Assembly (NCBI GenBank): GCA_011049095.1
Contig: DSDE01000277.1
Span: 1-5,351, forward strand
Length of the DNA stretch: 5,351 bases
DNA from: Fidelibacterota bacterium
GTDB taxonomy: Bacteria; Fidelibacterota; Fidelibacteria; Fidelibacterales; DSDE01
Direction: 5' to 3'
Under the pieces are notes generated by a model. It did no database searches, was not told the DNA's origin, and worked only from the letters and a program-made list of their open reading frames with translations. Below, piece after piece: positions 1-5,351 of this stretch. The translations under genes and the position numbers were made by a program. Position 1 is the stretch's first letter, and the number at the start of each line of letters is the position of its first letter.

Positions 1-666
1 CCCGGCGAAGTTAGTCTGGCACATCATGGCGTTCTTTTTCTCGATGAATTTCCCGAATTTAAAAAGCCGGTTTTGGAGGTAATGCGGCAGCCTTTAGAAG
101 ATGGCGAAGTGACCATCAGCCGCGCCCTTACCAGCCTTACCTATCCAGCGAAATTTATGTTAGTGGCGGCTATGAATCCCTGTCCTTGCGGCTATGCTAC
201 CGACCCTAATCATGAATGTACCTGTGGTATCGGTCAGATTCACAATTACCTGAATCGAATCAGCGGCCCATTAATGGACCGCATTGATATTCATATTGAA
301 GTTCCCGCTGTCACCTATCAGGAGCTGAGCAGCAAACGAGATGGCGAACCCTCGGCAGAAATTCGGAAAAGGGTGCAGGCCGCCAGGAAAATCCAAAACC
401 GCCGTTTTAAAGAACTGCCCCACGTTTTTTCAAATGCCCAAATGACCAGCAGAGAGCTGAAAAAATATGCCCAGATCAGCCAGGAGGGCAGCCAGTTGAT
501 GCAGATAAGCATCAATAAGCTGGGACTCTCTGCCCGGGCTTATGACCGTATTCTCAAGGTAAGCCGCACCATTGCCGATTTGGAAGAAAGTGAATCGATT
601 CAGCTCCATCATCTGAGTGAGGCCATTCAATACCGCAGCCTTGATCGGAATCTTGGTATTCTCTAA
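1..666 (+). CDS. comM: ComM/YifB family Mg-chelatase-like AAA+ ATPase, C-terminal part (5' truncated by window edge)
   Basis: The reading frame is open from base 1, so the true start lies outside the window; 221 residues are visible of a family usually near 500. The visible part opens in the AAA+ module. Residues 11-16 (VLFLDE) are the Walker B strand inside the family hallmark around SLAHHGVLFLDE, followed by the conserved VLEVMRQPLEDG stretch at 24-35. The NPCPCG motif supplies Cys61 and Cys63, and a second pair, Cys73 and Cys75, follows; such Cys clusters are typical of this family. GPLMDRIDIH (about 89-98) carries the conserved Arg of the sensor/finger region. The helical Mg-chelatase C-terminal domain covers roughly 150-221, with LSARAYDRILKVSRTIADL at 176-194. 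In Haemophilus and Vibrio, ComM is a hexameric helicase that extends branch migration during natural transformation. The family is nearly universal in bacteria, so a competence role here is only inferred. It converges on lipB with 11 bases between stops. TTG at 73 is an internal codon, not the start. Confidence 0.95.
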   Translation, partial: PGEVSLAHHGVLFLDEFPEFKKPVLEVMRQPLEDGEVTISRALTSLTYPAKFMLVAAMNPCPCGYATDPNHECTCGIGQIHNYLNRISGPLMDRIDIHIEVPAVTYQELSSKRDGEPSAEIRKRVQAARKIQNRRFKELPHVFSNAQMTSRELKKYAQISQEGSQLMQISINKLGLSARAYDRILKVSRTIADLEESESIQLHHLSEAIQYRSLDRNLGIL

Positions 667-677
667 GACAATCTTGC

Positions 678-1316
678 CTAAAAATTGCGAATGATAGCGG
701 TTTTTACATCGCAAATGGAGATTTCCCTCATCAAAAGGCGCGCCATTGAGGTTACACCCCGCTGCTGAATACCGCAGGCAACGATTCCTAAATAATGGTT
801 TAAATCGGGATTGACATTAAGGGCAAAACCATGCATCGAAACATTGTAGTGAACCCGTATTCCGATGGCGGCAATTTTATTGTTTTGCACCCAGAGTCCT
901 GGATAGTGGGGATCAGAAGCGCTTTCGATGCCAAATTCCCGCAGCGCTTTTTGCAGGATAGATTGCAAGTATTCTACAAAAGCTTTGACACCCATACTTC
1001 GCGCCTGCAAATGAAAAATCGGGTAGCCTACTATCTGTCCCGGCCCATGATAAGTCACATCACCGCCTCGATCAACCTGTACGACTTCGATACCATTCTG
1101 CGCTAAAAAATCTTCTCCGGCGGTGATGTTTCTCATATTGCCGTGTCTGCCGATGGTATAAACCGGCGGATGCTGCAGCAGGAGCAATGTGTCGGGAATC
1201 TCACCGTTGACCCTTTCTATGTGAAGCTTTTTTTGCAGCTCCCAGGCATCACGATAAGGAATTAATCCAAGCTGCAGCACACGGAATTTTTCTGCTTGAA
1301 TCGTCTTTTCGATCAT
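678..1316 (-). CDS. lipB: Octanoyl-[acyl-carrier-protein]:protein N-octanoyltransferase (lipoate biosynthesis)
   Basis: LipB is cytosolic and moves the octanoyl group from octanoyl-ACP to the lipoyl-domain lysine of 2-oxoacid dehydrogenases and GcvH; LipA then inserts sulfur. The 212 residues match the family's usual length. Visible hallmarks are RGGDVTYHGPGQ at residues 83-94, KIAAIGIRV starting at Lys147, and the NPDL...IVACGI region with Cys181. Lys147 and Cys181 correspond to the Cys/Lys catalytic dyad described for the family, so the enzyme looks intact. The ATG start overlaps the dGTPase stop as ATGA (1313-1316) and has GGTGGA six bases upstream, which supports this start. It is the last gene of the leftward cluster, and its final codons overlap a possible terminator hairpin. 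No lipA or lplA is visible in the window. I see no truncation or missing active-site residue, and an alternative assignment (LplA/LipM) is unlikely given the RGGDVTYHGPGQ form. Confidence 0.96.
   Translation of the reverse strand: MIEKTIQAEKFRVLQLGLIPYRDAWELQKKLHIERVNGEIPDTLLLLQHPPVYTIGRHGNMRNITAGEDFLAQNGIEVVQVDRGGDVTYHGPGQIVGYPIFHLQARSMGVKAFVEYLQSILQKALREFGIESASDPHYPGLWVQNNKIAAIGIRVHYNVSMHGFALNVNPDLNHYLGIVACGIQQRGVTSMARLLMREISICDVKTAIIRNF
680..714 (-). terminator. Possible intrinsic terminator at the end of lipB
   Basis: On the minus strand TTGCGATG (714-707) can pair with CA plus TCGCAA (693-692 and 690-685), leaving one bulged T at 691 and a loop of about 13 bases, followed at once by TTTTT (684-680). 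This is the order of an intrinsic terminator for leftward transcription. It overlaps the last lipB codons and stop. The stem is short (six contiguous pairs plus two) and the T-run is only five long, so strength is doubtful. In the rightward direction there is no T-run after the hairpin, so it would not stop comM transcription. Confidence 0.4.
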
Positions 1317-2554
1317 ACAATATCCACCAGTGAACCAAAGTCGGGGTCAAAGAGTCTTTTATAAAGACGCACCAGAGAATTGTCGGTCTGCTCAGCCAAA
1401 AAATCACAGATCAGCCGACCGCTGCTTTCATTGCTTAGCCGGTTTTCCTGAGTCATCTGGCTAATTTTTCGGCGCATAATCTTAGGTAGGATCGCAGTGT
1501 TAATGATGGGAAGATTTTCTCCAAACTGGATAAATGATTCGAAAAGACGGCGATAAAGATATTGTCCTTTAAATTCAAGCTGCTGAATTTGTGGAGACTG
1601 AAAAATAATCTGGAAAGCGATTTGCTTATAGAGTTTATTCTCAGCAATAATTTCCGGGTGAACCTCCATTCGGTAGCGGTAGCGGTTTGTCTCTGCTGCC
1701 AAAGGGTGCTCACTTTCAGCAAGTTCTACATTCTCAATAAACTGCCCTACCCGTGTGGCAATAAAGCGCTGAAATTTTTCTCTGTGGTCCAGCTTGACAA
1801 TCAGATTATTGACGTGCTCCTCGTCCATCCCATCAATATTATTTTCCACTGCCCAATCATAGAGATTTTTCTGGCTGATATAGCCGGCAGTATGTCCGTC
1901 GGCCAGATCGTGCAACGCGTAGGCCACATCATCTGCCCAATCCATAATCTGACATTCTAAAGAAGGTGTCTGATAAACGATGCCATCGGGATAGACAAAT
2001 TCCAGGTAGCGGCTTTGTTCATCGTAGAGAAATTTCCCGCTCTTATTGCTTTCATTCCATAGGATTTTATATTTGAGAATACCATCAAGAAAAGCGCGGC
2101 TGGGTTTCATACCCGGCTCAATATTGCCGGTCTGGTGCAGTCCTTCGGTAACGATTTTCAAAGATTGGGCATTGCCTTCAAAGCCACCATAAGATTTCAT
2201 AAGCCGGTTGAGGGCGCTTTCTCCGGCATGGCCAAAAGCAGGATTGCCAAGATCATGAGCCAAACAAATGCCTTCTACCAGGTCACCGTCAATAGCCTCT
2301 TCCCGAAAGTAGTGATGATTGAGAAAGTTGACAATAGAGCGGCCAATCTGCGCCACTTCCAGCGAGTGAGTCAGGCGTGTATGATAAAAGTCGTATTCGC
2401 CGCTGATAAAGACCTGAGTCTTATTCTGCAGACGACGAAAACCTTCACTATAGAGAATACGGTCCCTGTCCACCTGAAAAACTGTGCGGAAATCTTTGCG
2501 ACTCCTCGGAGAAACAGTTTCGGTGTCAAATTCGTTGTAAAAGTCAGGATTCAT
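1313..2554 (-). CDS. dgt: Deoxyguanosinetriphosphate triphosphohydrolase-like HD-domain protein
   Basis: The protein has 413 residues and belongs to the HD-domain dNTP triphosphohydrolases, which cleave dGTP or other dNTPs to the deoxynucleoside plus triphosphate and so lower the dNTP pool. The N-terminal block RDRILYSEGFRRLQNKTQVF (30-49) is a family signature. The metal-binding HD residues are visible: His63 in RLTHSLEV, His100-Asp101 in LAHDLGNPAFGHAGE, and an Asp in MDWADDVAYALHDL (204-217). The GGFEGNAQS motif (123-131) and the ILKYK motif (159-163) are also present. The C-terminus ends with the family's DFLAEQTDNSLVRLYKRLF-like block. The motif has Asn103 where many dGTPase-like proteins have His; this variant resembles E. 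coli-type Dgt. Substrate and nucleotide activation cannot be told from sequence. The start ATG overlaps the fetB stop (ATGA) and has GAGG five bases upstream. Some HD dNTPases act in phage defence, but nothing around this one suggests that; I read it as housekeeping. The symbol denotes the family, not proven dGTP specificity. Confidence 0.92.
   Translation of the reverse strand: MNPDFYNEFDTETVSPRSRKDFRTVFQVDRDRILYSEGFRRLQNKTQVFISGEYDFYHTRLTHSLEVAQIGRSIVNFLNHHYFREEAIDGDLVEGICLAHDLGNPAFGHAGESALNRLMKSYGGFEGNAQSLKIVTEGLHQTGNIEPGMKPSRAFLDGILKYKILWNESNKSGKFLYDEQSRYLEFVYPDGIVYQTPSLECQIMDWADDVAYALHDLADGHTAGYISQKNLYDWAVENNIDGMDEEHVNNLIVKLDHREKFQRFIATRVGQFIENVELAESEHPLAAETNRYRYRMEVHPEIIAENKLYKQIAFQIIFQSPQIQQLEFKGQYLYRRLFESFIQFGENLPIINTAILPKIMRRKISQMTQENRLSNESSGRLICDFLAEQTDNSLVRLYKRLFDPDFGSLVDIV
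1323..1328 (-). promoter_or_regulatory. Ribosome binding site of lipB, inside the end of the dGTPase gene
   Basis: GGTGGA on the minus strand lies six bases before the lipB ATG, near the GGAGGA consensus. It sits within the coding end of the upstream gene, so ribosomes finishing the dGTPase can restart at the ATGA overlap. Confidence 0.6.
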
Positions 2555-3360
2555 GATGACCTCAATTTATAAAAAAGATTTCTTTGAAGCTGATGGTGAT
2601 GATTGATAAAAACACCGCTGATGAGAAAGGCCAAAATTGCACAGCTCAGTGTCGTGGTAGCCGTCCAGAAATACATCACTAAAATCTGGTATTTGATGGC
2701 TGTCAGCGGGTCCACACCGCCAAGCACCGCCCCAACTAGCACCCCGGGAATGGAAATAAGCCCTACGGTATTAAGAGCATTGATGTTTGGAATCATGGCC
2801 GTACGCACCGCTTCCCGAATCAGTGGCAACGCTGCCTGATAGCGGCTTGCCCCTAAACTCAGCAGCGTTTCCACTTCAAGCTGCTGCTTTTGGAAGTAGT
2901 TTGCTAGATTATTACTCATAACTGAGCTGCCATTGAGGGCTTGTCCAATAATCATGCCGCCAACAGGAATGACGAGCACCGGATTAAACCAAGGCTCCAA
3001 ATCTAGAATGATTAAGAGAACTGTTGCCATAATCAGCCCCAACGAAATAGAGAGCGTCAGCACCTGCAGGCGCCAGTAGCCGGGTATGGCGATTTTCTGC
3101 CGCCGCTTACCCTCCCAGGATGCATAAAAAATCATCAGTAAAAAAAGGAGCGCAATTTGCCAGGCAGAATTAAGTGCGAAGAGATATTGAAGCGCATAAC
3201 CCAACAGAATAAGCTGTAGAAAAGAACGCACCGTGCCCATAAGCAAAGGCTTGATAAGGGGCAGCTTCAGAAAGCCGACAATAGCCAGCACCAGCACAAT
3301 AAGCAGCAAAGAGAGAAAAAGATCGCCAAAACTGATAGTTGAGGGATCAAAAGTGTTCAT
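2551..3360 (-). CDS. fetB: ABC transporter permease, FetB/YbbM (UPF0014) family, probable iron/metal exporter
   Basis: This is a 269-residue very hydrophobic inner-membrane protein, the usual length for the FetB family. About seven membrane segments can be read, near residues 12-33, 38-62, 66-82, 98-120, 126-143, 196-216 and 225-252. Family hallmarks are RSFLQLILLGYALQYLF (45-61), IPVGGMIIGQALN (131-143), the cytoplasmic loop ETLLSLGASRYQAALPLIREAVRTAMIP that probably contacts the ATPase, and GVLVGAVLGGVDPLTAIKYQI (206-226). In E. coli FetAB is implicated in iron export and resistance to oxidative stress; plant relatives ALS3/STAR2 are linked to aluminium tolerance, so the true substrate is uncertain. 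The start ATG lies inside the end of fetA (14-base overlap) with GAGG six bases upstream, indicating coupled synthesis with its ATPase. The C-terminal tail has a short His run (254-256) within a segment that is often HQL in relatives, so I do not read it as a special metal site. Confidence 0.95.
   Translation of the reverse strand: MNTFDPSTISFGDLFLSLLLIVLVLAIVGFLKLPLIKPLLMGTVRSFLQLILLGYALQYLFALNSAWQIALLFLLMIFYASWEGKRRQKIAIPGYWRLQVLTLSISLGLIMATVLLIILDLEPWFNPVLVIPVGGMIIGQALNGSSVMSNNLANYFQKQQLEVETLLSLGASRYQAALPLIREAVRTAMIPNINALNTVGLISIPGVLVGAVLGGVDPLTAIKYQILVMYFWTATTTLSCAILAFLISGVFINHHHQLQRNLFYKLRSS
2560..2563 (-). promoter_or_regulatory. Ribosome binding site of the dGTPase gene, inside the end of fetB
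   Basis: GAGG on the minus strand is five bases before the ATG at 2554, which overlaps the fetB TGA as ATGA. It decides the start chosen for the dGTPase and supports translational coupling with fetB. Confidence 0.65.
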
Positions 3361-4024
3361 CCATTACCTCATTTGTCGGTCGCAGATTGCCGTTTTCCAT
3401 AATCAGCTTGCGTATGCCCTTAAGATTTTGGGCAGCCTCATTATGTGAAACCAGGACAATGCTAAGCCCCTTATTTTGATTAAGATACTCTAGGTTTTCG
3501 AAAATCAGCCTCGTATTTTCTGGATCAAGAGCCGAGCTGGGTTCATCGAGTAGGAGGACTTCAGGCTGGTTTAGAAGTACTCTGGCTAAACTAATGCGCT
3601 GTTGCTCGCCACCACTGAGAACACTCATATCTTCATCTAGCAAAGTTTGGGAGAGATTCATCTCCCTGAGAAGATGCAGCATTTTGTCTTTAGTTTGGTT
3701 TTTTTCCTTTTCAGAAGCCAATGGCATAAGATTGTCTTTTACTGTGCCTGGGAAAATAGCCGCTTTTTGAAAAAGCATTCCAACTTGAAGGCGAAGCTCT
3801 AAAATTTGTATAGTGGATAGCTGCTTGCCTTTGAAATAAATTTCTCCGCTGCTAGGAGAATCAAGGCGATTAAATAGCCGTAGGAGCGATGATTTTCCAG
3901 AACCGCTGACACCGCTGATGAGGATAAATTCGCCCTCATTAATTTCTAAATTAACATTATTAAGAATCGTCTGGCCATTGCTTCGAAGAGTAATATTTTT
4001 TAATTCAAATAAGGGGCTTGCCAT
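3347..4024 (-). CDS. fetA: ABC transporter ATP-binding protein, FetA/YbbL type
   Basis: A single nucleotide-binding domain of 225 residues with all motifs intact: Walker A GVSGSGKSS (38-46), Q-loop Gln86 in MLFQKAAIF, signature LSGGEQQR (136-143), Walker B VLLLDE (156-161), D-loop SALD (164-167) and switch His194 in VSHN. It has no membrane segment and should form a dimer on the cytoplasmic face of FetB, powering export. The assignment to FetA rests mainly on the overlapping FetB-family permease gene; alone it would be called only a generic ABC ATPase. I chose ATG at 4024 over the in-frame TTG at 4027. A weak GGA sits five bases before the ATG, which leaves only two bases before the TTG, and the N-terminus then reads MASPLFELKN, typical for the family. 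It is first in the four-gene overlapping cluster, 54 bases after the AAA-ATPase-like gene. Its ribosome site is weaker than those of the genes behind it. Confidence 0.93.
   Translation of the reverse strand: MASPLFELKNITLRSNGQTILNNVNLEINEGEFILISGVSGSGKSSLLRLFNRLDSPSSGEIYFKGKQLSTIQILELRLQVGMLFQKAAIFPGTVKDNLMPLASEKEKNQTKDKMLHLLREMNLSQTLLDEDMSVLSGGEQQRISLARVLLNQPEVLLLDEPSSALDPENTRLIFENLEYLNQNKGLSIVLVSHNEAAQNLKGIRKLIMENGNLRPTNEVMDEHF
3367..3370 (-). promoter_or_regulatory. Ribosome binding site of fetB, inside the end of fetA
   Basis: GAGG followed by a six-base spacer precedes the fetB ATG at 3360. The site lies within the last fetA codons, which fits the 14-base fetA/fetB overlap and balanced synthesis of the two transporter subunits. 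Confidence 0.65.
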
Positions 4025-4078
4025 CAATATCCGTAAAATGAACAGCCAATCGGTGTTTTTTCTTTTTAATTTTGTGTT
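4025..4078 (-). other. AT-rich spacer before fetA; no clear promoter or terminator
   Basis: This 54-base gap is the only place inside the leftward block where a separate promoter for the fetA-fetB-dGTPase-lipB cluster could sit without lying in coding sequence. Read on the minus strand it is rich in A runs and contains no good -35/-10 pair and no hairpin with a T-run. TTGGCT is the nearest -35-like word but has no -10 at proper spacing. So either the promoter lies within the 3' end of the AAA-ATPase-like gene, or the cluster is read from further upstream. No Fur-box-like palindrome was recognised. Confidence 0.5.
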
Positions 4079-5351
4079 TCATGCTATAATTTTTTGCGGC
4101 GATTTTCTCTTTTCCTCTACCCGAAAAAAGCGATAGTTTTGTGAGCCAATGGTATAAATCACAAATTTGGTGATTTTGTTTTTGGGAAAGGTCTGGAGTA
4201 TATCCAATTCATATTTGCTAAGCTGGGCCAAGTCTTCCGGAAAAGGGCTTTCCAGGATGTCGAGTTTTTTGCGGCGAGACTCTTCGACGCGAAAGTGTTT
4301 GAATTCCACCAGATAGCGAATGTTCTCATAAGGGGTTTTGTATTTGCCGGTCATCTCCCAGTCGCTGCGTCCACTGGGGTAGTTCATCTCTATTGTAAAT
4401 ATAAAATTGCGGCTCAGATAGCGCTTGCAGAGCTCATAAAAGGTGCTGCGATAAAAATTTTCATTCACCTTGTCGGCAGCCTGAGCCGGAATCTGACCCA
4501 CATAGTGATTCCAGTAGGCAGCAAAAAGTTTGGATAAATCAAGGTCTTTTAAAAATTTCTCAAAATGACGGGCGTAGCCATCAACTGTGTAAATGCGGTT
4601 GATTTCATTGTAGTAGTCAATAACGATTTCTTTGATGGTCTGATTAGGCAAAGTCATCCAAAAATCATCTTCAATGGTCAGCATTCCCAAATAAAAGAGG
4701 CTTACCGGATAATAGGCTTTGTCAAAAAACTGCCTGGCGTTGAACTTGGCAGCCAGCCTATTCTGATCATATTCCAAACGGCTGTTAAACATTAATTTAT
4801 CAAGTAATTCTTTGGTGTCGGCTTCGTGGCGGGTTAATCGTTTCAGCCAGCTTAAATCGGGGCGCAGGTTTGTGTCGATGGATTCACGGGGAATTTCACC
4901 ATTTCCCATAATGAGCTTTTTCAAAAAGTAACTGATTATGGTGGAGTTATAAATCGTTTCCTGTTTTGCATGAAACCGATACCCGTTATAATAACTCTTT
5001 ATCAATGGACTGATTGTTTTTATTATACCGCTGTCGAAATGATACTGCTCTGTCAAGCTTTCCAGATAGGTTTGTGTTTCATTTTCCGTGAAACCAAGCA
5101 TAGAACTGAATTCTGTTTCCAGTGTGACAATCTCCGCGATATTATAGCCGCTGGTGAGGTCGTCAATGGTGATGGGCAAAACGCCGGTGATGAAAACCCT
5201 GCCTATGGCGCCGCTTTCCGTGCCCGCTTTAATGACTTTAAAAAAGGTCTTGAAAAAGCTGTCTTTGCTGGTGAGCTCTTCGTAGAGACCCTCATCCTGC
5301 ACCAAGACCAACTGGTTGCTGAAATTGTCGTATTCGTCGATGATCAGATAG
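4079..5351 (-). CDS. AAA-ATPase-like domain plus PD-(D/E)XK nuclease-like protein (DUF1703 type), 5' truncated by window edge
   Basis: The frame stays open to the last base of the window, so the N-terminus, including the expected Walker A segment, is missing. The first visible in-frame residues are YLIIDEYDNF, a Walker B motif, which shows that the TTG at 5311 is not the start. 423 residues are visible. FITGVLPITIDDLTSGYNIAE (53-73) and SYYNGYRFH (119-127) are hallmarks of the AAA-ATPase-like family (Pfam PF09820). A middle region with YLGMLTI and LPN (about 220-236) follows, as usual. The C-terminal PD-(D/E)XK-like domain (PF08011, DUF1703) shows Glu321, GRSDWEM with Asp330, and VEFK with Glu349 and Lys351, so the nuclease-type residues look complete. 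Family members often occur in many paralogous copies in anaerobic bacteria and archaea; their biological role is not established. The stop lies 54 bases before fetA on the same strand, so read-through into fetAB is possible. No partner gene is visible. Confidence 0.9.
   Translation of the reverse strand, partial: YLIIDEYDNFSNQLVLVQDEGLYEELTSKDSFFKTFFKVIKAGTESGAIGRVFITGVLPITIDDLTSGYNIAEIVTLETEFSSMLGFTENETQTYLESLTEQYHFDSGIIKTISPLIKSYYNGYRFHAKQETIYNSTIISYFLKKLIMGNGEIPRESIDTNLRPDLSWLKRLTRHEADTKELLDKLMFNSRLEYDQNRLAAKFNARQFFDKAYYPVSLFYLGMLTIEDDFWMTLPNQTIKEIVIDYYNEINRIYTVDGYARHFEKFLKDLDLSKLFAAYWNHYVGQIPAQAADKVNENFYRSTFYELCKRYLSRNFIFTIEMNYPSGRSDWEMTGKYKTPYENIRYLVEFKHFRVEESRRKKLDILESPFPEDLAQLSKYELDILQTFPKNKITKFVIYTIGSQNYRFFRVEEKRKSPQKIIA

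Noticed and set aside
831..1106. Plus-strand open frame of 91 codons opposite lipB.
   Set aside because: It lies wholly antisense to a well-supported lipB, has no recognisable domain and no ribosome site; the same holds for the other antisense frames opposite the dGTPase gene, fetB, fetA and the AAA-ATPase-like gene.
1674..1688. Short tandem repeat of GGTAGC within the dGTPase gene.
   Set aside because: It only encodes an Arg-Tyr-Arg-Tyr-Arg run in coding sequence; two copies of six bases are not a meaningful repeat element.
4082..4090. Extended -10-like sequence TGCTATAAT on the plus strand, antisense to the end of the AAA-ATPase-like gene.
   Set aside because: The match is good, but there is no -35 at 16-18 bases and no plausible rightward gene or RNA downstream; the surrounding DNA is AT-rich, so chance is likely.
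5309..5311. TTG at 5311 as the start of the rightmost gene.
   Set aside because: The frame continues in-frame to the window edge and encodes the conserved Walker B stretch YLIIDEYDNF, so the gene is truncated, not begun here.
1313..5351. Idea of a phage-defence island made of the dNTPase and the AAA/PD-(D/E)XK protein.
   Set aside because: They are separated by fetAB, the dNTPase is coupled to lipB and fetB rather than to the nuclease-like gene, and no other defence or mobile gene is visible.

Overview
This window is a compact bacterial chromosomal segment with intergenic gaps of only about 11 and 54 bases. It holds one 5'-truncated rightward gene (comM/yifB family) at the left edge. The rest is leftward: a 5'-truncated AAA-ATPase/PD-(D/E)XK family gene at the right edge, followed in transcription order by fetA, fetB, a dGTPase-like HD phosphohydrolase gene (dgt-like) and lipB.

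Layout: 1-666 (+) is the C-terminal part of a Mg-chelatase-like AAA+ protein (ComM/YifB), ending 11 bases from the convergent lipB stop. 678-4024 (-) is a tightly packed four-gene cluster. Its junctions overlap by 14 bases (fetA/fetB) and by 4 bases (fetB/dgt and dgt/lipB, both ATGA), and each downstream gene has a Shine-Dalgarno-like sequence inside the end of the gene before it. This points to one translationally coupled transcript. A hairpin plus T-run at the very end of lipB may terminate it. 4025-4078 is a short AT-rich spacer without a convincing promoter. 4079-5351 (-) is the AAA-ATPase-like/PD-(D/E)XK gene, whose Walker A end lies outside the window.

Gene roles: FetA (ATPase) and FetB (membrane permease) should form one ABC-type exporter, in E. 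coli linked to iron export and peroxide resistance. The HD enzyme hydrolyses dNTPs to deoxynucleosides and triphosphate. LipB transfers octanoyl groups from acyl-carrier protein to lipoyl domains, the step before the iron-sulfur enzyme LipA. A shared theme of iron, oxidative damage and nucleotide-pool control is possible, but it is inference only.

Organism: the translations read as clean bacterial proteins with the standard code, ATG starts and Shine-Dalgarno signals. Base composition looks moderate (mid-40s % G+C by eye, not computed). Large paralogous families of the AAA-ATPase-like/PD-(D/E)XK protein are typical of anaerobes such as Bacteroidota, Cloacimonadota and relatives, spirochaetes and some clostridia. 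I lean to an anaerobic or sediment/digester bacterium of that kind, with low confidence. I saw no RNA gene, CRISPR array, insertion sequence or attachment site, and no convincing novel system; most of the window is housekeeping.
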